Numbered from the stretch's first letter, positions 53,562-62,944 are shown. The stretch is DNA of 64,000 bases from Exilibacterium tricleocarpae (GCF_007004655.1 NZ_ML660112.1:1-64000), one strand, 5' to 3'. The notes: generated by a model from the sequence alone, not told the origin. Translations and numbers: made by a program.

Positions 53562-55598
53562 ATGACTACTTACCGAGTATCGGCCGATATCGGCGGCACA
53601 TTTACCGATATCGTTATCGAACCGTCCGACGGGCCGGTTTATATTGGCAAGGTCGCCACCACGCCCGACAATCCGGCCAGGGGTGTGATCGACGGCATTC
53701 GCGCATCGGTGCCGGATTTATCCGCCGTGGAGTTTTTTGTGCACGGCACCACCGTGGGCTTGAATGCCTTTCTCGAACGCAAGGGCGAGCGGGTCATGTT
53801 GATCTGCAGCGCCGGCGCGCGCGACAGCTACACCATTGCCCGCGGTAACCGCCAGACGCTTTACGAAATCGGCTACCAAAAACCCGAGCAACTGGTGCCG
53901 CGCCGCGACGTGCACGAAGTCCGCGGCCGCATCGCCTGGGATGGCCGCGAACTCGAAGCGCTGTGTGCCGCCGACTTCGAGCCGATTATCGACAAGGCCC
54001 GCGCCGAGGGCATCAATGCCATTGCCGTTTGTTTTCTGCACGCCTACGCCTACCCCGAGCACGAACTGCAGGCGGCGGAGATATTGCGCGCGGCGCTGCC
54101 TGAGGTATCCGTATCGCTGTCGCACACCGTGGCCCGGGAGTGGCGGGAGTATGAGCGCGCCTCCTCCACGGTCATGAACGCCTATGTCGCGCCGGTTATG
54201 CAGCGCTATTTGCACAGTCTGCAAACCGAACTGGCGGCCGAGCAGGTTGGCGCCACCGTGCATATCATGCAGTCCAGTGGCGGCGTGACCACCGCCGCCA
54301 GCGCCAGTCGCCACCCGGTTTTTACCCTGTTGTCAGGTCCTGTTGGCGGCACCATTGCCGGCACCGCGCTGGCCGCCGCCAGCGGTCGCGGTAATCTGCT
54401 CTGTGTCGACATGGGAGGCACCTCCTTCGATTTGAGTTTGGTCATCGACGGCAAAGCCAATACCACACTGGAAACGGAACTGGAGGGGCTGCCGCTGTTG
54501 ATGTCGGTGGTGGATATTCAGACCATCGGCACCGGTGGCGGCTCCATCGCCTGGCTCGACGGCGACGCCGTGCGGGTGGGGCCCCACAGTGCCGGTTCGC
54601 AACCGGGGCCGGCCTGCTACGGCCGCGGCGGCCGCCAGCCCACGGTCACCGACGCCAACCTGTTTCTCGGCCGTCTCGGCACGGCTTCGCTGCTGGGCGG
54701 CGAGATGAAAATGGACCTGGAGGCTTGCCAGCGCGCCGTGCAGGACCTGGCCGCCGCCGCCGGTATCGAGGCCACGGCGTTTGCCGAGGGCATCCTGGCG
54801 ATTTCCAATGCCGCCATGGCCGACGCCATGCGTACTATCACCGTCAGCCAGGGTGTGGACCCGCGGGAGTTTACCCTGGTGGCCTTCGGCGGCGCCGGAC
54901 CCATGGCGGCGGTGTTTCTGGCCGAGGAGTTGGATATCGATGCGGTGATGATTCCGCGGTTCCCCGGTACCTTTTCCGCCTGGGGCATGTTGAAGACCGA
55001 TCTGCGCCAGGATTTTACCCAGAACTTTTACCAGCCCGCCGAGAATGTGGAAGGCGCCGAGATCGAGGCAATCTTTGCCCGGCTGGCGGGCGAGGGCAGT
55101 GCGTCACTGGCAGAGGAGGGGGTGGCCGCCGGCGATATCTCTCACCAGCGCTCGGCCGATATGCGCTACAAAGGCCAGGAATATACCATCAATGTCGCTA
55201 TTGCACCGGGCGCCGATATCGCCGCGATCAGTGCCGATTTCCACCGCGCCCACGAGCGCCGCTACGGGCACTGCAACGACGCCGCGCCGGTGGAGTTCGT
55301 CAACTTGCGCCTGGCCAGTTTCGGCGCGCTGAAGAAATACCGCGACAGCGCCGCGCCGGCGCCGACCGAGGCGGAGCCGGCGCTGATTGCACAGCGCCCG
55401 GCGGTATTTGCCGGGCGCCGGTATGAGACACCGGTCTATGCGCGGGCGCGCCTGGCGGCCGACTCGTGCTACCCGGGCCCCGCCATCGTCGAGGAGCAGA
55501 GTGCGACCACGGTAGTGCCGCCCGGTTGGCAGCTTGCGCTCGATGCGGGCGGCAACCTGCTTCTCAGCCGCCATCACGCCGAGGGAGAGTCATCATGA
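53562..55598 (+). CDS. hyuA: HyuA-type ATP-dependent hydantoinase/oxoprolinase, subunit A
   Basis: A 678-residue cytoplasmic protein of the acetate-kinase-like ATPase fold. Motifs: VSADIGGTFTDIVIEPSDG, VEFFVHGTTVGLNAFLERKG, LLCVDMGGTSFDLSLV and IQTIGTGGGSIAWLDGD. In this family the A subunit phosphorylates a lactam/imide substrate and the B subunit completes hydrolysis. Known substrates include 5-oxoproline, N-methylhydantoin, acetophenone and caprolactam. It overlaps hyuB by 4 bases (ATGA). Confidence 0.87.
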   Translation: MTTYRVSADIGGTFTDIVIEPSDGPVYIGKVATTPDNPARGVIDGIRASVPDLSAVEFFVHGTTVGLNAFLERKGERVMLICSAGARDSYTIARGNRQTLYEIGYQKPEQLVPRRDVHEVRGRIAWDGRELEALCAADFEPIIDKARAEGINAIAVCFLHAYAYPEHELQAAEILRAALPEVSVSLSHTVAREWREYERASSTVMNAYVAPVMQRYLHSLQTELAAEQVGATVHIMQSSGGVTTAASASRHPVFTLLSGPVGGTIAGTALAAASGRGNLLCVDMGGTSFDLSLVIDGKANTTLETELEGLPLLMSVVDIQTIGTGGGSIAWLDGDAVRVGPHSAGSQPGPACYGRGGRQPTVTDANLFLGRLGTASLLGGEMKMDLEACQRAVQDLAAAAGIEATAFAEGILAISNAAMADAMRTITVSQGVDPREFTLVAFGGAGPMAAVFLAEELDIDAVMIPRFPGTFSAWGMLKTDLRQDFTQNFYQPAENVEGAEIEAIFARLAGEGSASLAEEGVAAGDISHQRSADMRYKGQEYTINVAIAPGADIAAISADFHRAHERRYGHCNDAAPVEFVNLRLASFGALKKYRDSAAPAPTEAEPALIAQRPAVFAGRRYETPVYARARLAADSCYPGPAIVEEQSATTVVPPGWQLALDAGGNLLLSRHHAEGESS

Positions 55599-57319
55599 GC
55601 AGCACCGATCCGATTACCACAGAAATTATTCGCAACGCTTTTATTTCCATCGCCATGGATATGAATGCGGCCCTGATCCGCTCCGCTTTTACGCCGGTCA
55701 TCTATGAAGGCAAGGACTGTTCGGTGGCGCTGATCGACAAACACGGCGATGTGCTCGGGCAATCGCTGGGCTTGCCCTTGTTTCTCGGCAATCTTGAAAT
55801 CTGCGTAAAAATCATCGCCGACAAATGGGGTTGGGATTACTTCAAAGAGGGCGATGTGTTCTATATGAATGACTCTTACATGACCGGCACTCACCTCAAT
55901 GATTCCACCATTATCATGCCGATTTTCTGGCGCGGCGAGCGGGTTGGTTTTGCCGCCTCGCGCGCCCACTGGCTCGATGTGGGCGCCAAGGACCCCGGCA
56001 ATCCGGTGGACTCCCACGAAATCTACCAGGAGGGCATGCGCTGGGGGCCGACGCGGTTGTATGAGGGCGGTGTTGCCCGCACCGATGTGATCGAGCTGCT
56101 GCGCCTGAACAGCCGCTTTGGCGATGCCCTGATCGGCGATATGAATGCCCAGATCGCCGCCGGCCGCACCGGTGAGAAACGCCTGCGCGCACTGTTTGAC
56201 CGTTTTGGCAAAGAGACTATCGAGGCGGCGCGGGATGAAATTTTCCGCCAGACCGAAGCCCGCGAGCGCGAGACTATTGCCGCGCTGCCCGACGGTGTCT
56301 ACCGCGCCGAGGGTTGTCTCGACAACAACGGTCTGGATGACGAGGCGGTTGCCGTCAAGCTCGAGCTGCGTGTCGAAGGCGACAGCATCGATGTCGATCT
56401 GGCCGGCTCCAGCGAGCAGACCGGCCCGGTCAACTGCGGCATCACCCAGACCATCGCCGCCACCCGCGTCGCTTATAAACTGCTGATCTGCCCGGAGTTG
56501 CCGCCGAACGGCGGCTCGTTCCGGCCGCTGCAGGTCAGCGCCCCGGAGGGAAGCATCTTCAACGCGGTGGCGCCCGCCGCCTGCTCCTGGTATTTCTCTT
56601 CGCTCGGCCTGTTGATCGACCTGGTGGTAAAAGCGCTGGCCGATGTGATTCCCGAGCGTGCCGCTGCCGCCCATTACGGTGATTCCATGGTGATCAGCCT
56701 CTCGGGCAAAGACCCGCGTCACGACGATGAATTTTACCTGATGCTCGAGCCCACCACCGGCGGCTGGGGCGCGTTTGCCGAGGGCGATGGTGCCAATTCA
56801 CTGATCAACAATGTCAACGGCGGTTTCAAGGACCTGCCGATTGAAATCTTTGAATCCAAATACCCGGTGATGATTCGCGACTACGGCGTGCGTTGCGACT
56901 CCGGTGGGCCGGGCAGATTCCGGGGCGGCAACGGCACCTACCGCGAGTATGAACTGTTGACAGATTCCTCCCTCAGCCTCTGGTTTGAGCGCGCCAAAAC
57001 CACCGCCTGGGGGCTGTTCGGTGGCGATAGCGCGCTCGGGCCGAATGTCGATGTTGCCATCCCCGGACAGCCGCCCGAGTCCTATACCAAGGTCAATGCC
57101 AAGGCGGTAGCCAAAGGCACTGTGATTAAAAGCTTTACCGGTGGTGGGGGTGGCTATGGTCCCGCGTTTGAGCGCGAACCCGAGAGGGTGCGTGAAGATG
57201 TGTTGGACGGTTATGTGAGCCTCGATGCTGCCCGGGAGGCTTATGGGGTGGTTCTGACCGAGACCTTGGATATTGATATGGCTGCCACGCAGGCCCTGCG
57301 TAGTGAGCGCGCCGGCTGA
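55595..57319 (+). CDS. hyuB: HyuB-type hydantoinase/oxoprolinase, subunit B
   Basis: Start at 55595 (MSSTDPITTEIIRNAFISIA); the frame opens earlier at 55466 inside hyuA. 574 residues. HyuB signatures: NAALIRSAFTPVIYEGKDCS, GDVFYMNDSYMTGTHLNDST, PVNCGITQTIAATRVAYKLL, and near the end KSFTGGGGGYGPAFEREPER. Forms the heteromeric ATP-dependent amidohydrolase with HyuA. The last 220 bases have a decayed relative at 59510. Confidence 0.87.
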   Translation: MSSTDPITTEIIRNAFISIAMDMNAALIRSAFTPVIYEGKDCSVALIDKHGDVLGQSLGLPLFLGNLEICVKIIADKWGWDYFKEGDVFYMNDSYMTGTHLNDSTIIMPIFWRGERVGFAASRAHWLDVGAKDPGNPVDSHEIYQEGMRWGPTRLYEGGVARTDVIELLRLNSRFGDALIGDMNAQIAAGRTGEKRLRALFDRFGKETIEAARDEIFRQTEARERETIAALPDGVYRAEGCLDNNGLDDEAVAVKLELRVEGDSIDVDLAGSSEQTGPVNCGITQTIAATRVAYKLLICPELPPNGGSFRPLQVSAPEGSIFNAVAPAACSWYFSSLGLLIDLVVKALADVIPERAAAAHYGDSMVISLSGKDPRHDDEFYLMLEPTTGGWGAFAEGDGANSLINNVNGGFKDLPIEIFESKYPVMIRDYGVRCDSGGPGRFRGGNGTYREYELLTDSSLSLWFERAKTTAWGLFGGDSALGPNVDVAIPGQPPESYTKVNAKAVAKGTVIKSFTGGGGGYGPAFEREPERVREDVLDGYVSLDAAREAYGVVLTETLDIDMAATQALRSERAG

Positions 57320-57906
57320 CGGTTTGCCCTCTGGGTGGCTCGCCGCCGGTAGACTTATAAAATCGGCTTTCTGCAAGCAGTATCAAATTGCCGGCGGCAG
57401 CTTTTGTAAGCGGTAGGAGCAGTTCGCCAACTAGATCGCTGCGGCTGAGCTTGTCGACCTTACCGAGCTGCTCGCCGCAGTGGTGTCTCCGCTACCTGTT
57501 TTTAAATGGGGGCGCCGTTGGTAGATGGAGTTGACGTTAGGTGATGGAGTGACCTTGCGGGTAGGTGTGAGATAATGTTTTTCCGGAGCGGGAGAGAGCT
57601 TGACTCTATTCGTTAACTGATTGTTTTTTTGTTAAAGTTTCTATTTAAAACCCCTTCGTGTCGCTTTCTGTGTTGCAAGATAGGTCCGCCATTGTGGCCT
57701 GCATTGTCTGCTATGTTCTAAATCACTTTTTTATCCGATCAAGCTAGATATTCGAGATACCCACTTTCTGTGGTTGCTCGGGGAACGGTAATATTATCAC
57801 TGATACAGGCTGATATCTTCCATCTGACGTTTACTATGGGCAACCCCGGGGTGGCCGTGTATAGTGGCCTATTAGCTGCTTACCTTTATGGATTTAGAGA
57901 ATATGG
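57320..57906. other. Intergenic region, no supported gene
   Basis: A 587-base gap between hyuB and the Fic gene. A coding-like stretch on the minus strand (KVDKLSRSDLVGELLLPLTK, about 57465-57400) has no start or family. The Fic promoter is probably in 57780-57890. Nothing else stands out. Confidence 0.4.
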
Positions 57907-58896
57907 ATGGATAGCACTAACCCTATTCAAATTTATGTGACGGAAGATGGGCAAACGCAGATCGATGTGCGGTTTGAGCAGGATACTGTATGGCTCTCTC
58001 AAGCGCAGATGGTTGAATTGTTTGGTAGAGATCAATCGGTTCTATCCCGGCATATTCGTAATGCCGTCAGTGACGGGGAGGTTGCTGAAAAAAGCAATAT
58101 GCAAAAAATGCATATTGCACATTCTGACAAACCCGTGGCTTTCTATGACTTGGAAGTTATTATTTCTGTTGGATATCGTATCAAATCTGCTCAAGGTGTT
58201 CAGTTTCGGCGTTGGGCCACTCAGCGCCTGAAGGAATACCTGGTGCAGGGCTATACCTTAAATCAACAGCGCTTTGACAAGAATGCGGCTGAATTGCAGC
58301 AAGCGCTTGGGCTGATTCGCAAAGCAGCGAAATCGTCTGAAATGACTGCTGAGGCGGGCTCCGGTCTGGTTGAAATTGTCAGCCGCTATACGCAAACCTT
58401 TCTCTGGTTACAGCGCTATGATGAGGGTTTGTTGGATGAACCTTCCGGCCAGGCGGGTGGCAGCTTGCCTTCGCCTGATGATGCTATGCAGTCTTTGTTA
58501 AAACTTAAGCAGTCACTGATTGAGCGCGGTGAGGCGACGGCATTATTCGCCAATCCACGCGATGAAGGTTTGGCCAGTATATTCGGTAATCTCGACCAAA
58601 CGGTTTTTGGTAAACCGGCATACCCCTCTATTGAAAGCAAGGCTGCTCATCTGCTGTATTTCGTGGTGAAAAACCACCCGTTTTCCGATGGCAACAAGCG
58701 CAGTGGTGCGTTTCTGTTTGTGGATTTTCTGAATCGAAATGGACGGCTATTCAACAAGCAGGGCGAGACAGCCATCAATGATACGGGGCTGGCGGCCTTG
58801 ACATTGCTGGTTGCTGAGTCAGACCCGAAACAAAAGGATACGTTGATTCGGTTGATTATGCATATGCTGGCATCTGAAGTTGATGTCGAGATATGA
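57907..58896 (+). CDS. RhuM-like protein with C-terminal Fic domain
   Basis: A 329-residue cytoplasmic protein. Residues 1-115 are the RhuM/KilA-like part (TVWLSQAQMVELFGRDQSVL, QFRRWATQRLKEYLVQGY), which usually binds DNA. The C-terminal Fic/Doc domain has the active-site motif HPFSDGNKRSG at residues 257-267, with catalytic His 257 and the Lys form found in Doc-type enzymes. Fic proteins transfer AMP or phosphate to target proteins; here it may be a toxin regulated by its own DNA-binding half. It is 15 bases upstream of a small gene that could be its partner. Confidence 0.85.
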   Translation: MDSTNPIQIYVTEDGQTQIDVRFEQDTVWLSQAQMVELFGRDQSVLSRHIRNAVSDGEVAEKSNMQKMHIAHSDKPVAFYDLEVIISVGYRIKSAQGVQFRRWATQRLKEYLVQGYTLNQQRFDKNAAELQQALGLIRKAAKSSEMTAEAGSGLVEIVSRYTQTFLWLQRYDEGLLDEPSGQAGGSLPSPDDAMQSLLKLKQSLIERGEATALFANPRDEGLASIFGNLDQTVFGKPAYPSIESKAAHLLYFVVKNHPFSDGNKRSGAFLFVDFLNRNGRLFNKQGETAINDTGLAALTLLVAESDPKQKDTLIRLIMHMLASEVDVEI

Positions 58897-58911
58897 CCTG
58901 CTTGGAGGGGC

Positions 58912-59280
58912 TTGAGTTTTTCACCGATGGATACAGACACCTACAAACTTGCGCATATTGATAGAGCAGAAATTTTATCTGCTGCACGCAAAGCACTAAT
59001 AGCAGCAGATATGCACTACTATGCCTGGACAGTGCGAGAACAGGAGCACTTTCTGGCTGACTGCAAACTGCTGATGGCTGACTATGCGGAGGTGGAAAAA
59101 TTGCTGGCAGGAGAAATTGATCGAGCGAATGCTTGGTTAGCCGAAAATCATCAGGATATTCGCGACAGTTTTGATCCCGCGGTGGTTAAGTTGCGGAAAG
59201 AACGCAAGGTTATCATATCGCCCTCAGCGTTGGATGATCTAAGCAAAATTGGTGAGGATGACGAGCCACTTAGCACTTAA
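58912..59280 (+). CDS. Small acidic protein, possible partner of the Fic protein
   Basis: A 122-residue (or 117 from ATG 58927) mostly helical protein: IDRAEILSAARKALIAADMH, YYAWTVREQEHFLADCKLLM, AWLAENHQDIRDSFDPAVVK. It starts 15 bases after the Fic gene. No antitoxin fold or Fic-inhibitory (S/T)xxxE(G/N) motif could be seen. Family unknown; the partner role is inferred from position. Confidence 0.6.
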   Translation: MSFSPMDTDTYKLAHIDRAEILSAARKALIAADMHYYAWTVREQEHFLADCKLLMADYAEVEKLLAGEIDRANAWLAENHQDIRDSFDPAVVKLRKERKVIISPSALDDLSKIGEDDEPLST

Positions 59281-59509
59281 GTAGGTAATCAGCCGGTGCG
59301 TTAGCAGTTAATCGGCTGGTGGTAATCTCAATAAGCAACAGAGGTTTCCTATTCAAGCTTGTTGGTCAGTGCTTCCCGTGCAAGGCTTGGCGGTGTAGTG
59401 ACTTAGCCAGGGCGGACAGGTAGTCCGATTCCTGTTCGTACGTTTGCGCATAGGGGCATACAGTCATTTGGCCGAATGCGAAGAGCCGTATGAACTCCGC
59501 ATCGCCGCC

Positions 59510-59738
59510 CTCAGCCTCTGGTTTGAGCGCGCCAAAACCACCGCTTGAGAATTGTTCGGCGGCGACAGTGCGCGCAGGCTGATTGTCAATGTCGCCGTCC
59601 CCGCCCAGCCGCCTGTGTCCTATACCAAGGTCAATGCCAAGACGGTGGCCAAGGGTACCGTGATGAAAAGCTTTACCGGTGGCGGCGGTGGTGGCGGTGG
59701 CTACGGGCCCGCGTTTGGGCGCGAACCCGAGCAGGTGC
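59510..59738 (+). pseudogene. Decayed copy of the hyuB 3' end
   Basis: Matches hyuB 56971-57190 along its whole length: ctcagcctctggtttgagcg, tcctataccaaggtcaatgc and aaaagctttaccggtgg are identical. It has in-frame TGA where hyuB has TGG (after KTTA), and its glycine run is lengthened by repeated ggcggt. Differences are spread along it, so the copy is not recent. Upstream (59281-59509) has no supported gene. Confidence 0.85.
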
Positions 59739-59794
59739 AACGATTCCAGCCAACCATTTAAAGGTCTGGATATTACCGATTTTATAAGCCATAA

Positions 59795-59843
59795 TGTCTT
59801 ATATTTTGAACAAATAATAGCTTATTGATCAATATATAAGACA
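59795..59843. promoter_or_regulatory. Candidate operator pair upstream of hipBA
   Basis: tgtcttatat (59795-59804) and its exact reverse complement atataagaca (59834-59843) flank 29 AT-rich bases just before the hipB start. HipB-type antitoxins bind spaced inverted sites to repress their own operon; these boxes fit that role. Confidence 0.55.
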
Positions 59844-59849
59844 ATTTTT

Positions 59850-60188
59850 ATGAAAACGCAAGCTACCAGTACATTGCCTAGAGCAGCGCGGCAGGCCTTA
59901 GTCAAGCTGGGTGAGGACATTGCTATTGCACGCAAAAAGCGCCGAATATCAACTGTCTCGATGGCCGAGCGCGCCTTTGTCAGTCGGGGCACGCTCTACA
60001 AGGTCGAAAAGGGTGATCCCTCGGTTTCAATGGGTATTTATGCGACGGTGCTTTTTATTCTAGGGCTGATCGAAGGTCTCGGAAACGTGGCTGATCGTAG
60101 TGCCGACACCTTGGGGTTGGATATTGACGAAGATCGGCTGCCCAAAAAAGTGCAGCCGCGCCGTAAAAGTACCCGCAAGCGGGGGTAA
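59850..60188 (+). CDS. hipB: HipB-like antitoxin (XRE family)
   Basis: A 112-residue DNA-binding protein: helix-turn-helix about 18-75 (LGEDIAIARKKRRISTVSMA, ERAFVSRGTLYKVEKGDPSV), then a short basic tail (KKVQPRRKSTRKRG). It ends 2 bases before hipA. The antitoxin would bind HipA and the operator upstream. Confidence 0.82.
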   Translation: MKTQATSTLPRAARQALVKLGEDIAIARKKRRISTVSMAERAFVSRGTLYKVEKGDPSVSMGIYATVLFILGLIEGLGNVADRSADTLGLDIDEDRLPKKVQPRRKSTRKRG

Positions 60189-60190
60189 TC

Positions 60191-61414
60191 ATGACGGATA
60201 CTATCGAAATCTACATTGACCATGCCGGTGAGACGCACTTGGTTGGCCTGTGTCGTTATGTTGCCAAACGTTATGGGCAGAGTTCTGTTTTTGAATACGC
60301 GGACGAATGGCTCGATCATCCAGGTGCTTTTGCCCTTGATCCGGCAAACCTGCCCTTGGCCCCTGGGCAGATTTACACCACATCAGACAAATCGGCCCTC
60401 CCAGGGGCGTTGCGAGATACCGCCCCTGATCGTTGGGGGCAGCAACTGATTAAACGGGCCTTTCGCAAAGCCGGTGAAGAGCGTGTTCTCTCAGAAATTG
60501 ACTATCTGTTAGCAATTACCGATCAAACCCGAATAGGCGCACTGCGCTACAGGCGTGAAGGCGAAGATAGTTTCGACCATGACATTGGGCATTATCGCAT
60601 CCCGCCACTGATACAACTGCCGGCCCTGATAAATGCAGCCGATGCTGTTCAGAGCAATGCGGAAACGGCGGAAGATTTAAAGTTGCTTTTGAATGAAGGT
60701 TCGCCGCTGGGTGGTGCCCGGCCGAAATCGGCTGTTATGGATAATGACGGCACATTGGCTATCGCCAAATTTCCCAAACCGGATGATGAGCGCAGCATCC
60801 CCCATGGCGAGGTGCTGGCAATGACCCTTGCCGCCAAAGTAGGAATAAATGTCTCGAAGGCGAGGTTGCAGGACGTAGCCGGTCGGCCGGTGGCGTTGAT
60901 CACACGCTTTGACCGCCAGGATGGCCAACGCATCCCATTTTTGTCAGCCATGAGCCTGTTGGGGCTAAATGACGGCGATGAGGCGACCTATACCGATATT
61001 GCCGACTGTATACGCATGTACTCAAGCGAGCCAACCGCAGATTTGCACGAACTCTGGCGGCGGATCGTCTTTGGTGTATTGATTGGCAATCTCGATGATC
61101 ACCTGCGTAACCATGGATTCCTGTATGACAAGGACGATAGGTGGCGGCTGTCACCGGCCTATGACCTGAACCCCGTGCCGTTGATGGAAAAGGCGCGTGA
61201 ACTGACCACCTGGATTTCAGAAGAAGGCCCAGATGCAGATCTTGATATCGCCCGTAGAGCGGCACCTTACTTTGCGCTAAAGGAGAGCCAGGCTGAAGCA
61301 ATCATTACTGACGTGACTGATGCCTTGCAGGGGTGGCAGAATACCGCGCGACAACTGGGTATGAGTGCGGCGGATATTGGTGTTTATGCTACAACGATAC
61401 AAAGTGATGTATAA
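60191..61414 (+). CDS. hipA: HipA-family serine/threonine kinase toxin
   Basis: A 407-residue kinase-like toxin. Landmarks: DRWGQQLIKRAF (couple_hipA-like N domain), the loop GSPLGGARPKSAV, ATP-binding Lys in LAIAKFPKPDDE, catalytic IGNLDDHLRNHGFLYD (Asp and Asn) and metal-binding Asp in PAYDLNPVPLM. All key residues are present, so it should be active. E. coli HipA phosphorylates glutamyl-tRNA synthetase and induces persistence; this branch may have another target. Confidence 0.88.
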   Translation: MTDTIEIYIDHAGETHLVGLCRYVAKRYGQSSVFEYADEWLDHPGAFALDPANLPLAPGQIYTTSDKSALPGALRDTAPDRWGQQLIKRAFRKAGEERVLSEIDYLLAITDQTRIGALRYRREGEDSFDHDIGHYRIPPLIQLPALINAADAVQSNAETAEDLKLLLNEGSPLGGARPKSAVMDNDGTLAIAKFPKPDDERSIPHGEVLAMTLAAKVGINVSKARLQDVAGRPVALITRFDRQDGQRIPFLSAMSLLGLNDGDEATYTDIADCIRMYSSEPTADLHELWRRIVFGVLIGNLDDHLRNHGFLYDKDDRWRLSPAYDLNPVPLMEKARELTTWISEEGPDADLDIARRAAPYFALKESQAEAIITDVTDALQGWQNTARQLGMSAADIGVYATTIQSDV

Positions 61415-61483
61415 CCGAGGGGGTATACCTTTTATGTTATTTCTATCGGTTAATCACACCATTTTCACAGTCAGTAAAAAATC

Positions 61484-62905
61484 ATGACATTGAAACAACA
61501 ACTCAACAGCCTTTCCAAGTCGGCGCTTATCGCTGTCATCGCCGATATCTATGGCCGCTATGGGGATATTGACGACTTAATTGAAACTCATGTTGAAAGT
61601 CTGGCTGGTCGTGAGTCGCGGGGCGATAACGAAACCTCTGCCGATCCACTTGCGCGGGTCCTGCAACGACAAATTGCCCAACTGACAAATGCAGATGACT
61701 TTATTGGCTACCACGGTGCTTATGACTTTTCATGTCGATTGCAAAGCCTGCTGCTGGATATAGAGGCCCTTGCAGAGCACGACCACGTTCAGGCCCTTGA
61801 AAGGCTTGAACAGTTACTCAACAGTCAGGACAACTTGCTGAACTACGTTGATGACTCCGATGGTGAAGTCAGCGGTGCATTGCGGGACGGTGTGGACTTA
61901 TGGCTGAAAATTGCTGCCGACCTGCGCCAAATTCAACCTGACGCCAGAGAATGGGTGAGTGAGGTGCTCTGTTTCTTTGATCATAATGACTATGGCTGTT
62001 TCGACAACATTATCCGTCACAGTCGTTTTTTACTTTCTGAACAGGAGCTGAAAAAGCTGGCTTGGCGCTTTGAAACCGACGCCAAAAAGGCCATGGGCGA
62101 CAAGCGCATTGCAGGCTATAAGCACAAGGCTGCCCATGCCTGCATAGGGCTACATGGCGTAGCTGAAGCGTTGGACGACATGGCACTGTATGAGAAAGGT
62201 ACGCTAATCACCAGCCCTAAGCCGAACACCTTGCAATTGGAGCAGATGGTTGAATTCGCCCTGGAAATCGATGAATGGGAGCGGGCTGAATACTGGCTAC
62301 AGCAATCCCAATGGCAAGATGATCAAAAGCGGCACACGAGTCTGCATAACCGTCTATTAGAGCTTCAGGGTAATATTGAGCAGCTTAAGCAAAATCTGTT
62401 GCAGGCGTATCAGGACAGCCCCAGCGAATACACCCTGATGGCCTATTGGGAATTTGCCAGCGCCAAAGAGAAGCGCACATTGGCTAAACAGGTACGTACA
62501 GTAACAGGCACCTTGCCTGATGGTCAGGGTGCCATCGGCATGCTATTGATTATTGAAGCTTTTGAAGAAGCCGAGCAATACTTGGTTGACCATTACGCTG
62601 AATTAGCCGGGACCTGGTACACCACCTTACTGAATTGGCTTGAACAATTCGAAACAGCAGGCTGCAAACTGGCCATCGTTATCTGCTATCGCCTATTGCT
62701 GGTTGATCTATTGGATCGTGGGAAAAGTCAGGCTTACCACCACGGGGCGCGCTATTTTCATAAGTTGCTGGCGTTAGACAGTTCTATCAATGACTACCAG
62801 GGGTTGGATCGTGCCCAGGATTTTGTTCATCAAATACAACAAAAACACTGGCGCAAGCGCTCCTTTTGGGCGGAGGCTAATTACCCCAATAAACCGATCC
62901 AATAG
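61484..62905 (+). CDS. DUF6880-like protein of unknown function
   Basis: A 473-residue cytoplasmic, helix-rich protein with repeat-like pairs (YWLQQSQWQDDQKRHTSLHN, LMAYWEFASAKEKRTLAKQV). The ending, ARYFHKLLALDSSINDYQGL then HQIQQKHWRKRSFWAEANYP, resembles proteins listed as DUF6880, often near SWIM zinc-finger or toxin-antitoxin genes. It lies 69 bases downstream of hipA and may belong to the same accessory island. Family name is from memory and should be checked. Confidence 0.6.
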   Translation: MTLKQQLNSLSKSALIAVIADIYGRYGDIDDLIETHVESLAGRESRGDNETSADPLARVLQRQIAQLTNADDFIGYHGAYDFSCRLQSLLLDIEALAEHDHVQALERLEQLLNSQDNLLNYVDDSDGEVSGALRDGVDLWLKIAADLRQIQPDAREWVSEVLCFFDHNDYGCFDNIIRHSRFLLSEQELKKLAWRFETDAKKAMGDKRIAGYKHKAAHACIGLHGVAEALDDMALYEKGTLITSPKPNTLQLEQMVEFALEIDEWERAEYWLQQSQWQDDQKRHTSLHNRLLELQGNIEQLKQNLLQAYQDSPSEYTLMAYWEFASAKEKRTLAKQVRTVTGTLPDGQGAIGMLLIIEAFEEAEQYLVDHYAELAGTWYTTLLNWLEQFETAGCKLAIVICYRLLLVDLLDRGKSQAYHHGARYFHKLLALDSSINDYQGLDRAQDFVHQIQQKHWRKRSFWAEANYPNKPIQ

Positions 62906-62944
62906 TCAATCGGCCGAGGTTAACTTCCATCTTCTCAAAACAAA

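Noticed and set aside
53718-54314. 198-codon antisense frame opposite hyuA
   Set aside because: Same effect; no start signal or recognisable domain.
55574-56722. 382-codon antisense frame opposite hyuB
   Set aside because: A composition effect of GC-rich codons; hyuB motifs on the plus strand are unambiguous.
59481-59495. gaagagccgtatgaac, reminiscent of a group II intron domain V
   Set aside because: No matching second strand of the hairpin or domain VI follows, and no maturase is near.
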